Source of the DNA: Defluviicoccus sp.
GTDB taxonomy: Bacteria; Pseudomonadota; Alphaproteobacteria; Rhodospirillales; Defluviicoccaceae
Direction of reading: 5' to 3'
DNA length: 64,000 nt
Assembly: GCA_029624735.1 (NCBI GenBank)
Contig: JARSSM010000013.1
Coordinates: 40,441 to 104,440 of the forward strand
Both the position numbers and the translations under genes were made by a program. Within the stretch, counting starts at the first letter, position 1. Each line of letters starts with the position of its first letter. Under the pieces are notes generated by a model. That model made no database searches, was not told the DNA's origin, and saw only the letters and a program-made list of their open reading frames with translations. Shown in pieces: positions 1 through 7,455 of this stretch.

Positions 1-1
1 C

Positions 2-538
2 CAGCGGCGGCCGCGCCGCTGCGGCCATGTCGAAGGCAAGCAGATCCTTCCGCTTACGGATTACCTGGAGAAGCTGGGCCGCGTGCTGCAGACGCGCGAA
101 ACGATGTTCGTGGTCGCGCGAACCGATGCGACCGACCGCAGCGAAGCGCTCGATCGTGCCGCTGCGTTTGCCGAGGCCGGTGCCGACGCGGTCTTGATCG
201 ATGGTTTGCCGGACCTCGCCTGCATCCGCCAGCTTGCCGACCGGGTGGCTGTTCCGGTCGCCTTCAATCAGATTGCAGGCGGCAAATCGCCAGCGTTCAA
301 CCTCGCCGAGATGCGCAGCGCCGGTGTCGGCATCGCAATCTACAGCACGCCAGCCCTGTTTGCCGCGCAGCAGGCGATTGAGCGGGCGATGCGCTGGCTC
401 TCCGCGAGCAATGGCGGCCTGCCGGCAGCCGAGGCCGGCGGTGGCGGGCTCGCCGCCTGCAACGCGCTGCTGCAGGACTTTCCGCAGTTGCTCGCCCCCG
501 ATGGCATTTCCAAGCTCCGGCAGAGCCAGGGCGACTGA
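2..538 (+). CDS. Isocitrate lyase/PEP mutase family protein (3' part, cut by window edge)
   Basis: The frame is open from base 2, so the gene begins outside the window and 178 residues remain. The first visible residues contain RRCGHVEGK, the Cys-Gly-His signature with the catalytic cysteine of the isocitrate lyase/PEP mutase superfamily (2-methylisocitrate lyase, oxaloacetate decarboxylase, carboxyPEP mutase). The following FVVARTDA strand and the AFAEAGADAVLIDG helix-strand also fit the TIM-barrel core. The family cleaves or forms C-C or P-C bonds next to a carboxylate, with Mg2+. The substrate cannot be chosen because the N-terminal substrate loop is missing. It ends 50 bases before the convergent ligase gene. 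The family is fairly sure, the reaction unknown. Confidence 0.8.
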   Translation, partial: QRRPRRCGHVEGKQILPLTDYLEKLGRVLQTRETMFVVARTDATDRSEALDRAAAFAEAGADAVLIDGLPDLACIRQLADRVAVPVAFNQIAGGKSPAFNLAEMRSAGVGIAIYSTPALFAAQQAIERAMRWLSASNGGLPAAEAGGGGLAACNALLQDFPQLLAPDGISKLRQSQGD

Positions 539-588
539 GCGGGGCCCCGCGCGTCGGCAGGGCGGCTCAACGCCGTTCCGGCCGAACC

Positions 589-2124
589 TCATCCGGTGAG
601 GCCGAGCCGTTCGGCGAGGCCGATACGCTGGTACTTCCCGGTCGGCCCCTTGGGGATTTCGGCGACAAAGATAACCCGGCGCGGCACCTTGAAGGTGGCG
701 AGGTGCGCTTCAACGTGCTGGCGAACGTCGTGTTCGGTGAGGCTCATCCCAGGGCGCAGGACGATTGCTGCGGCGACATCCTCGCCAAGGGAGGGATGCG
801 GCATCGCGAATGCGAGCGCCTGATCGATGGCCGGATGCTCAAGCAGGACCTCGTCGATCTCGCGCGGGGAAATCTTCTCGCCGCCGCGGTTGATGATCTC
901 CTTGAGCCGGGCCTTGAGGAACAGGTAGCCATCTGCATCGAGCGAGCCGACGTCGCCGGTCCGGAACCAGCCGTTCGTAAACGCCTTGGCATTGGCTTCG
1001 GGGTTGGCGAGGTAGCCGGCCGTGACGTTCGTGCCGCGGATGACCACTTCGCCCTCCGTTCCGGCCGGCAAGAGATCGCCAGCCTCGTTCATCACCGCGA
1101 CGTCGGGGCCGGCGGCGATGCCGACGCTGCCGGGCTTGCGCCGAGCCGGCGGCAATGGATTGCATGCCATCAGGTGCGAGGCCTCGGTCATGCCATAGGC
1201 CTCGACCGCCGGACACCCGAACACCGTTTCGAGCTCTTGCATCAAGCGCGGCGGCAGTGCGGCTGAAGAAGAACGAACGAACCGCAGGCCCGCTTTGGCG
1301 ACGATGTCCTGATTGCGCGCCGCACGGGCGACGATCGCCTGATGCATCGAAGGCACGGCGGAATACCAGCTCGGTGCGGATTCCTGCAGCCATCCGAAGA
1401 ACTTGAGCGCATCGAAGCCGGGCGTGCAGCAAAGCGAACCGCCGGCGCTGAGCGTCGCCAACAGCATCGCTGCCAAGCCGTGGATGTGGAACAGCGGCAT
1501 GACGTTGAGGCCGCGATCGGCCGCTGTCAGTGCGAGCGAGCGGCGGATGTTGGTGGCAGAAGCAATGAGATTGGCGTGCGTGAGCGGCACCAGTTTTGGC
1601 CGCGAGGTGGTTCCCGACGTGTGCAACATGAGCGCGATATCGTCAGGCTCGGCGAGCCCTGCCACGCCGCTGCCACCTGCGGCCGTGCCTTCGATTGAGA
1701 AGGCCCCGGCGGGATGCGCCGCGTCGGCGCGCAACGTGATCACCGCGATCCCGCGCGCCCGGGCTGCATCGAGGGCGGGCGAAGTCATTCCGTCGCCAAT
1801 CAGAAGGGCGGTTGCGTTCAGATCGGACAGGTAGAAATCGAACTCTTCGCGCTTATAGGCCGGATTCAGCGGCGCCGTCGTCGCCGCCGCGGCGATGCTG
1901 ACGAATGCCGCAGCCATCTCGGGACCGTTGGGGAGCACGATTACGATCCGATCGTTGCGGCCGATCCCGAGCCGGTTGAGGCTGGCCGCCGCCGCCTCGA
2001 TCGTTCCCGCGAGCGCGCGGTAGCTGAGCGGTGCGCGCCCGGGCGCTGTGAGTGCGGTGGCGTCGGGCAGTCGCCGGCACGTTTCGAAAACAAGTTCGGG
2101 AATGGTGCGGGGTGCATGAGGCAT
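589..2124 (-). CDS. AMP-dependent acyl-CoA synthetase, oxalyl-CoA synthetase (AAE3/Pcs60)-like
   Basis: A 511-residue adenylate-forming ligase: carboxylate + ATP + CoA to acyl-CoA through an acyl-AMP. Visible motifs are the P-loop LHTSGTTSRPK (near residue 168), YGMTEA (near 310), FRTGDVGSLDADGYL (near 390), the hinge/C-domain GGEKISPREIDEVL and the catalytic lysine in PTGKYQRIG near the C-terminus. The LFHIHGL and WYSAVPSMHQ stretches resemble the plant AAE3/yeast Pcs60 oxalate-CoA ligases more than long-chain ligases, so oxalate or another short diacid is a reasonable guess, not proven. The start lies 15 bases after the flippase stop, so it is the last gene of the minus-strand surface-sugar operon. 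Its role there is unclear; it might activate an acyl substituent or simply be co-transcribed. Confidence 0.85.
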   Translation of the reverse strand: MPHAPRTIPELVFETCRRLPDATALTAPGRAPLSYRALAGTIEAAAASLNRLGIGRNDRIVIVLPNGPEMAAAFVSIAAAATTAPLNPAYKREEFDFYLSDLNATALLIGDGMTSPALDAARARGIAVITLRADAAHPAGAFSIEGTAAGGSGVAGLAEPDDIALMLHTSGTTSRPKLVPLTHANLIASATNIRRSLALTAADRGLNVMPLFHIHGLAAMLLATLSAGGSLCCTPGFDALKFFGWLQESAPSWYSAVPSMHQAIVARAARNQDIVAKAGLRFVRSSSAALPPRLMQELETVFGCPAVEAYGMTEASHLMACNPLPPARRKPGSVGIAAGPDVAVMNEAGDLLPAGTEGEVVIRGTNVTAGYLANPEANAKAFTNGWFRTGDVGSLDADGYLFLKARLKEIINRGGEKISPREIDEVLLEHPAIDQALAFAMPHPSLGEDVAAAIVLRPGMSLTEHDVRQHVEAHLATFKVPRRVIFVAEIPKGPTGKYQRIGLAERLGLTG

Positions 2125-2139
2125 CGCGGGTCGATCCTG

Positions 2140-3645
2140 TCAGCTCCGAGTGGCGATCCTGCTGCGCAAACGCTCGATCAGTTGCCGGCGCAGCCACTGC
2201 GTGTCGGTACCGAGAAACCAGCGTGGATTGGCGAGCACCAACAGCACCAGTTCGGCGGCGGCCAGCACCAAGAAGACGGCGGCGCCGACAAACCCATCCG
2301 TGGACAGACCGGTCACCGCGGTCATGACCAACCCCGTGACGATCAGGCAGGCACCGTAAACGAAGCCGGCCCGCATCGGCACCAGCGTCGCGGTATAGCT
2401 CACGCCCAGGGCCCGGCTGACGAGCCAGTTCCAGCCGAGGAAGGCTGCAGCGGATGTCGCAAGGATCACGCTGGCGATGACGGATAAGGACTGCTCGCGC
2501 AACAGAAGCATGCCTGCAATCAGAGCCAAGGTTTGCGCGCCCATCAAGAGGGCTGCCAGCTTCTGCCGGCCAAGGCCGCGCAGGGTCGCGACCATTGGCA
2601 TGCCGATGATCGCGAAGAAGATGTTGGCGGCGACGACTTGCAGAACCGGCACGACGGGCTGCCACTGGCGGCCAAGAAAAATCGCGACCAGGGGCGCGGC
2701 CAGAAGGTAGGTCACGATCGCCGACGGCACCGCGAGCAGGGCTGAAAGCGCGATCACCTCTCGATAGCCGCGGAAAACGCGCTCCGGCTCGTTCTGCAGC
2801 TTCGCCAGCACCGGGAACAGGACTTGGTTGACGGGGATGCCGAAGAACTCGGAAAAGATGCCGACAATGCTGCGTCCCCGGCTCAAGAAGGCGACCGCCT
2901 CGGCGCCCAGGTAGGGCGGCAGGATGAGCCGCTCGCCGTTGGCGTAGATCTGGCCGAAGGCCGTCCAGGCGCTGCTGAGCGCGCCGAAGGAAACGAGCGG
3001 ACCAACCGCGTCCGGTACGAAGCCCGGGCGAAACCGCCGCCATCGACCGCGGCCGAAGCCGATCATGCGGCAGGTTTCCTGAACAACGAGACCGCCGATC
3101 AGCGCCCAGTAGCCGAGGCCGGCCAGCGCCAGGCCGATCGCTACGATCGTCCCGCCAACGACCGAACTCACAACATCGATCACCGCGATGCGGTCGAACT
3201 CAAGGTCGCGGCGGGCGTCGCTCCACCACAACCGCGTCACCGCGTTAACCGGAATGACGAGCGCGAGGATGCGCAGTGGCAGGACAAGCTCGGGCAGGGC
3301 GAGGGTATGGGCGAGCCATGGCGCAAGCCCCCACAGCGCCGCCAGCAGCACCGCGGCCGCGGCAAGGATCAGGCTCATGGCGGTCGAGACGGCGGCATCC
3401 GTAAGCTGGCGCCGCTGCACGAGCGCGTCGGCAAGACCCTGCTGAACGAGCAGCGTCGACAGGCCGTAGATCGCGGTAACGGTTGCCGCCAGACCGAAAT
3501 CGGCCGGCGTCAGGATACGCGCCAGCACCGCGAGGGTGAGTACGTGTACGATGCCGATGATGACGCCGCGCGAACCGGTGACCAGCACGCCGCGCGCCGT
3601 CTTGCGCCGGAGCGGAGCGACCTTGGCGCCGTCGGCATCGGTCAT
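2140..3645 (-). CDS. Polysaccharide/lipopolysaccharide flippase, Wzx/WzxC-type (MOP superfamily)
   Basis: A 501-residue polytopic membrane protein with about 12-14 hydrophobic segments along its whole length. The N-terminal GSRGVIIGIVHVLTLAVLARILTP and the following FGLAA segment are typical of Wzx/TuaB-type oligosaccharide-lipid flippases in the inner membrane, which move undecaprenyl-linked sugar units to the periplasm. The basic N-terminal tail (PLRRKTARG) fits an inside orientation. The neighbours are a dTDP-sugar epimerase-like gene and a SAF-domain dehydrogenase upstream, and an acyl-CoA ligase 15 bases downstream. The cargo cannot be read from sequence. A second flippase unrelated in detail lies at 56263-57621. 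Confidence 0.85.
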   Translation of the reverse strand: MTDADGAKVAPLRRKTARGVLVTGSRGVIIGIVHVLTLAVLARILTPADFGLAATVTAIYGLSTLLVQQGLADALVQRRQLTDAAVSTAMSLILAAAAVLLAALWGLAPWLAHTLALPELVLPLRILALVIPVNAVTRLWWSDARRDLEFDRIAVIDVVSSVVGGTIVAIGLALAGLGYWALIGGLVVQETCRMIGFGRGRWRRFRPGFVPDAVGPLVSFGALSSAWTAFGQIYANGERLILPPYLGAEAVAFLSRGRSIVGIFSEFFGIPVNQVLFPVLAKLQNEPERVFRGYREVIALSALLAVPSAIVTYLLAAPLVAIFLGRQWQPVVPVLQVVAANIFFAIIGMPMVATLRGLGRQKLAALLMGAQTLALIAGMLLLREQSLSVIASVILATSAAAFLGWNWLVSRALGVSYTATLVPMRAGFVYGACLIVTGLVMTAVTGLSTDGFVGAAVFLVLAAAELVLLVLANPRWFLGTDTQWLRRQLIERLRSRIATRS

Positions 3646-3807
3646 CGTCGGGCGAGCCCCGTGGCGAGGGTGAGCGAAGGCCGCCGATGGTCCCGGCGCT
3701 CCGGATAGCCGGAGCAGACGATCAGCGGCGGCGTGATAGCGAGCGCACTCTCTACACGCTGCCGCGCCGCCGGGCGAGCGATCAACGTAAGCGTACGGCG
3801 AAGCCGG

Positions 3808-5133
3808 TTAACACTGCCTTGCCCGGCTCTTCGCCTCTGGCTCGTCCGCGGAAAAGTACGCCTCCTGCTCGGCGCGCAGCCGGTCCGACAGCCGGCCGGC
3901 AGGAACCTCGACGTCGGCGTAGGTCAGGACCTCGTCGCGGGCGATGTCGCGTTTGAGCCGGCAGCCGATGGCAAGGCCGATCGGCAGCAGGTCTTCGGCC
4001 CGCACCACCTCGGTATTCTCGCATTCGCCGTAGGTCTTGTAGCCGCCGAGGCCATCGATGACGTCACCCGCCTTGAGATCGGTCTTGGCACAGGTGATGA
4101 CATCGACCATCGGCGCCCCTTGCGCGGCGATCACCGCGTCACCGAACAGGACCGCGCGCGCCGCCGACAGCGCTACCTCGAAAATGACGAGGTGATAGGG
4201 GGTATAGAAGCTGTAAAGCGGCCCTTCGCCCAGCTTGTAGAGGTTGAGGTGGTGCTTCTGCAGCGGCTCGTCGGTGGTTGCGAAGACGAACACGCCCGGG
4301 CCCGGCTTGGCACCGACGACATAATCGACGATGCCGCCCAGCGCACGCAACTCGTCGACGTCGTATCGGCCGGTCATCTTGTCGACGTGGCCGGTGAACT
4401 CGTAACCGAGCATGCCGCGCTTGGCCACCCGCATTCCGGTCGCGTTCGCAACGATCGCCTGCTCGAACGAAATCTTGGTGCCGTCGGCAAAGCTCGTCAC
4501 CATCTCCGCGCTCTGGCCCCAGCGCTTGGCGAACCCGGCCTGGGTCGTCGGATTGCGGTAGCGGTCCTGCAAGCCCTTGATGTTGCCGCACAGCAATGGC
4601 TCCAGGCCGAGGCTCTTGACGAACCGGTAGAGGTTAAGCTGGACGCCCGGCTGGTCGCCGTCGCAGCCGGAAAAAACGATGCCGGCGCGATCCGCCATCA
4701 CCTTCAGGATCGGACCGACCGTTCCGTCGAGCTCGGCGTTCATCGAGACGATGTGCTTGCGCTCCTCGATCGCAAGCATCGTCACTGCGGCGCCGAATTC
4801 GACGTGGCCGGTGGCCTCGATCAGGACATCGATGCTCTCGGCCCGGCACAGGAGCGTGGCGTCGTCGGTGACCGCTGGTTTGCCGGTGGCGATGCAATGG
4901 TTGAGCGCGTCTTGCGTTTGGACGTGCACAAAGTCGCTGACGCCGGCCTCCCTATACGCCCGCATCGCTGTCGCCAGCGTCCGATTGGCAACCGCCGCGA
5001 GGCGCATTCCCGGGATGTGGCGGATGATCTGGCTGGCGACGCCGCGGCCCATGAAGCCGGCACCGATGAGGCCGACCCGAACCGGGAGACCGGCCTGCTC
5101 GCGTGCGGCGAGCGCTTTGTCGAGAATGATCAT
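3808..5133 (-). CDS. NAD(P)-dependent oxidoreductase with C-terminal SAF domain (DRL/homoserine dehydrogenase-like)
   Basis: 441 residues. The N-terminus has a Rossmann fold (VRVGLIGAGFMGRG, residues 18-31) resembling homoserine dehydrogenase NAD-binding domains. A catalytic domain of the DRL-like kind follows (DVLIEATGHVEFGA, MNAELDGTVGP, SGCDGDQPGV). A SAF domain sits near the C-terminus (DVITCAKTDLKAGDVIDGLGG onward), the fold also found in antifreeze proteins, sialic acid synthase and FlgA. Such proteins occur in surface-sugar loci and are often mislabelled FlgA-like. They are expected to oxidise or reduce a sugar-derived alcohol or aldehyde; the substrate is unknown. The start lies 7 bases after the stop of the upstream epimerase-like gene, so the two are co-translated. 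The 162-base gap to the flippase is the largest in this operon. Confidence 0.8.
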   Translation of the reverse strand: MIILDKALAAREQAGLPVRVGLIGAGFMGRGVASQIIRHIPGMRLAAVANRTLATAMRAYREAGVSDFVHVQTQDALNHCIATGKPAVTDDATLLCRAESIDVLIEATGHVEFGAAVTMLAIEERKHIVSMNAELDGTVGPILKVMADRAGIVFSGCDGDQPGVQLNLYRFVKSLGLEPLLCGNIKGLQDRYRNPTTQAGFAKRWGQSAEMVTSFADGTKISFEQAIVANATGMRVAKRGMLGYEFTGHVDKMTGRYDVDELRALGGIVDYVVGAKPGPGVFVFATTDEPLQKHHLNLYKLGEGPLYSFYTPYHLVIFEVALSAARAVLFGDAVIAAQGAPMVDVITCAKTDLKAGDVIDGLGGYKTYGECENTEVVRAEDLLPIGLAIGCRLKRDIARDEVLTYADVEVPAGRLSDRLRAEQEAYFSADEPEAKSRARQC

Positions 5134-5140
5134 ACTGCCC

Positions 5141-5689
5141 CTACGAGATCCCGTTCAGTCCGTTGGTGAGCAGCGGCCAGGAGCGGTCCTTGTCAGAAAC
5201 CTCGATCACCGGATGCGGCCATTGGATCCCGAGTGCCGGGTCGTCAAAGCGCAGGCCGCGTTCGCAGCCGGGCGTATAGAACTCGCTCACGAGATAAAAG
5301 ACCTCGGTTTCGTCGGCCAGGGTCAAGATACCGTGGGCGAATCCTTCCGGCACCAGCAGTGCGCGCCGGTTGACAGCGCTCAGCTCGATGCTGAAGTGCT
5401 GGCCGCGGGTGGCGGAGTTCTTGCGGAGATCGATGATCACGTCATGAATGGCGCCGCGGGTGCAGCGGAGGAATTTGGTCTCAGCCGCCGGCGGGACCTG
5501 ATAGTGCATGCCGCGTAATGTTCCCGCCTTCCGATTGTAGGAAATGTTGGCCTGCACGATGCGGTTGTTGAGTCCGCGGTCTTCGAATTCGCGGCTGCAG
5601 AAAGCGCGGGCGAAGAAGCCGCGGTGATCTTCCATCGGCTCGATATTAACGATAAACGCACCGCGAAGCGGTGTCTCCTCGAACAACAT
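5141..5689 (-). CDS. dTDP-4-dehydrorhamnose 3,5-epimerase-like cupin (RmlC family)
   Basis: 182 residues from an ATG at 5689. The frame stays open about 146 codons further, but that extension has no family resemblance, so the internal MLFEETPLRGAFIV start is chosen because it lines up with RmlC N-termini. Family features are HRGFFARAF (near residue 19), NRKAGTLRGMHYQ (the RGxHxQ catalytic region with the general-base His), a VDLR-like strand read as VIIDLR, PEGFAHG (the second conserved His), and the aromatic YTPGCERGLRFDDPALGI segment near the end. It would epimerise C3/C5 of a dTDP-4-keto sugar. RmlA, B and D are not in the window, so it may act on another NDP-4-keto-6-deoxysugar. It is the first gene of the minus-strand operon ending at 589. 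Confidence 0.85.
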   Translation of the reverse strand: MLFEETPLRGAFIVNIEPMEDHRGFFARAFCSREFEDRGLNNRIVQANISYNRKAGTLRGMHYQVPPAAETKFLRCTRGAIHDVIIDLRKNSATRGQHFSIELSAVNRRALLVPEGFAHGILTLADETEVFYLVSEFYTPGCERGLRFDDPALGIQWPHPVIEVSDKDRSWPLLTNGLNGIS

Positions 5690-6050
5690 GGTGAGAATTC
5701 CCGTCTGTGAGCGTTGAAAAAGAAAGGCTTGCACCGCACGCCGCCGGGATAGCAGCCTGCCGCTCGGCACGAAACCCCTTGGAAATAGTCCAAAGGATCC
5801 AGATAAACTTTCGTTCCAGTTGTCAAAGGTAACCGAATAAGGTTGCAGCTGCAAGCATTGTTGGACACCGAGCCAGATATCTTTGCAGATATATATGTGG
5901 CTTTGCTCACCTGCGTACCACTGCCGAGTGGCGCCCGTCCCTTGACCGGCCAGCGGTGCGGCCCGACGATAGGGAGGCTTGGCGCGGGACGATGCGATCC
6001 GCGCCGCAAGGCAAGGCATGGGCAGGATTGAGCTTGAGGGAGGACCAGCA
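5690..6050. promoter_or_regulatory. Divergent intergenic region with AT-rich inverted repeat
   Basis: A 361-base gap between the epimerase-like gene (minus) and the alcohol dehydrogenase (plus), clearly more AT-rich in its middle than its surroundings. Bases 5871-5880 and 5893-5902 form an inverted repeat (AGCCAGATAT and ATATGTGGCT, one mismatch, 12-base spacer) within an AT-rich run. It could be an operator or lie near a promoter for either gene. No protein-coding content is convincing. Assignment as regulatory is inference. Confidence 0.35.
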
Positions 6051-7037
6051 ATGAAAGCAGCCGTTGTTCCATCCGCCAACGCCAAGTGGGAGATCCGGGA
6101 CATCGCGACGCCGGAGCCGGGTCCCAACCAGGTCCTGATCCGGATCCACGCGAGTGGGCTCTGCTACACCGACGTCCACCAGACCCGTGGCGACCTGCCG
6201 GGGCCGTTCCCGCGCACGCTCGGCCATGAGCCGGTGGGCGAGGTCGTCGCCGTCGGTCCCGGCGTGAGAAGCCGCCGTATCGGCGATCGGGTCGGCGTGC
6301 CGTGGATCCAGACCACCTGTGGCCGCTGCGAATGGTGTTTGCGCGGCCGGCCGATGTTCTGTGCCGAGCCGCTGAGCACGGCGACCGAGATGGCGGGCGG
6401 CCATGCCGAGTACATGCTGGCGTTTGCGGAAGCGACGATGCCGCTGCCCGACGGGCTTGCCTACGAGCAGGCGGCACCGATCTTCTGCGCCGGCTATACG
6501 GTCTGGTCCGGCCTGCGCCTGGCCGATCCGAAGCCGGGTGAGCGCATCGCCGTCGTCGGCATCGGCGGGCTCGGCCATCTGGCGGTGCAGTACGCCAAGG
6601 CGACCGGGTTCGAGACGATCGCGGTCTCCCACTCGCCCGACAAGGACGCGCTCGTCCGCGCGATGGGGGCGGACGCGATCGCCCGTGACGGCGAAGGCCT
6701 GGCCAAGGCCGGCGGCGCCGACGTGGTACTGGCGACCAGCAATTCGGCCAGATCGATGGTGGATGCGGTCAAGGGCCTGCGGCCGGACGGCCGGCTGGTG
6801 GTGATGGGCTTCGAGCCGGAGCCGCTGCCGATTTCGATCGGAGACCTGATCATGCGCCGTATTCGCGTGCTGGGCAGCCAGCAGAACGATCGGGAATATC
6901 TCTACGAGGCGCTGCAGCTCGCCGCCGCCGGCAAGGTCAAGGTGCACGCCGAGACCTATCCGCTCGACGACATTGGCCGCGCCTATGAGCGGGTCGAGGC
7001 CGGCCGGGTCCGCTTCCGCGCCGTCATCACCTGTTGA
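6051..7037 (+). CDS. Zinc-dependent alcohol dehydrogenase (MDR family)
   Basis: 328 residues from the ATG at 6051, chosen because a GAGGGAGG ribosome site lies about 8 bases upstream and MKAAVV is the usual family start; a longer in-frame start at 5979 has no such support. It oxidises alcohols with NAD(P). Catalytic zinc ligands are in GLCYTDVHQTRG (Cys near 38) and LGHEPVGE (the GHE motif near 60). The structural zinc lobe is CGRCEWCLRGRPMFC (near 90-104), with all four cysteines present. The Rossmann motif is VVGIGGLGHLAVQYAKA (near 168). Its size fits class III-like propanol-preferring ADHs. It is probably transcribed alone, with the tRNA-Thr downstream. The physiological substrate is unknown. 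Confidence 0.9.
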   Translation: MKAAVVPSANAKWEIRDIATPEPGPNQVLIRIHASGLCYTDVHQTRGDLPGPFPRTLGHEPVGEVVAVGPGVRSRRIGDRVGVPWIQTTCGRCEWCLRGRPMFCAEPLSTATEMAGGHAEYMLAFAEATMPLPDGLAYEQAAPIFCAGYTVWSGLRLADPKPGERIAVVGIGGLGHLAVQYAKATGFETIAVSHSPDKDALVRAMGADAIARDGEGLAKAGGADVVLATSNSARSMVDAVKGLRPDGRLVVMGFEPEPLPISIGDLIMRRIRVLGSQQNDREYLYEALQLAAAGKVKVHAETYPLDDIGRAYERVEAGRVRFRAVITC

Positions 7038-7213
7038 GGAGGGTCGAAGCCCGGGAACCACTTGGCACCTGCCATCCCGCATCCTTTGTCGCCGCGCAGC
7101 CGCCCCGGCTTGCGGGTTGCCCGTCGAGGGGCAAACCGCTAAGGTCCGACCGTCGAGGGCGATCCCAGCGCGCTGCCTTTCACGCCGGCAGGCAAGCGCT
7201 CGGTCACCGGTAC

Positions 7214-7288
7214 GCCGCAGTAGCTCAGGGGTAGAGCAGCGCATTCGTAATGCGCGGGTCGGGGGTTCAAATCCCTCCTGCGGCACCA
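7214..7288 (+). tRNA. tRNA-Thr (anticodon CGT)
   Basis: Acceptor arms GCCGCAG (7214-7220) and CTGCGGC (7278-7284) pair fully, and discriminator A plus an encoded CCA follow to 7288. The D arm begins GCTC..GAGC. The anticodon stem GCGCA/TGCGC closes the loop TTCGTAA, giving anticodon CGT, which reads ACG (Thr). The T arm is GGGGG-TTCAAAT-CCCTC with one G-U pair. The structure is complete, with no intron. No direct repeat of its 3' end was found downstream within the window that would mark an integrated element. Confidence 0.96.
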
Positions 7289-7455
7289 TTGCTTCAAGGG
7301 GTTAGCGGTAGTTCCCGCGCTCCTACACCGCGTTCGGGACATGACGTCATCTCGACGCTGTACCGCCCCCAGGCGCTCTAACGTGGCGCCCGGGAGGGGT
7401 GCAACGAGGGGAGTTCACTCAGCACGATCGGAGCCAGGCAACCGCGACCGCCGGC

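Noticed and set aside
3733..5169. 478-codon plus-strand frame
   Set aside because: Exactly antisense to the SAF-domain oxidoreductase, which has clear motifs; the plus frame is rich in Arg, His, Asp and Val without a fold.
5907..7289. 460-codon minus-strand frame across the alcohol dehydrogenase and the tRNA
   Set aside because: Antisense of a well supported ADH and runs through tRNA-Thr; not credible.
7289..7455. Integration site downstream of tRNA-Thr
   Set aside because: No integrase and no duplicated tRNA 3' end found in the window; the next gene is an ordinary secreted protein.
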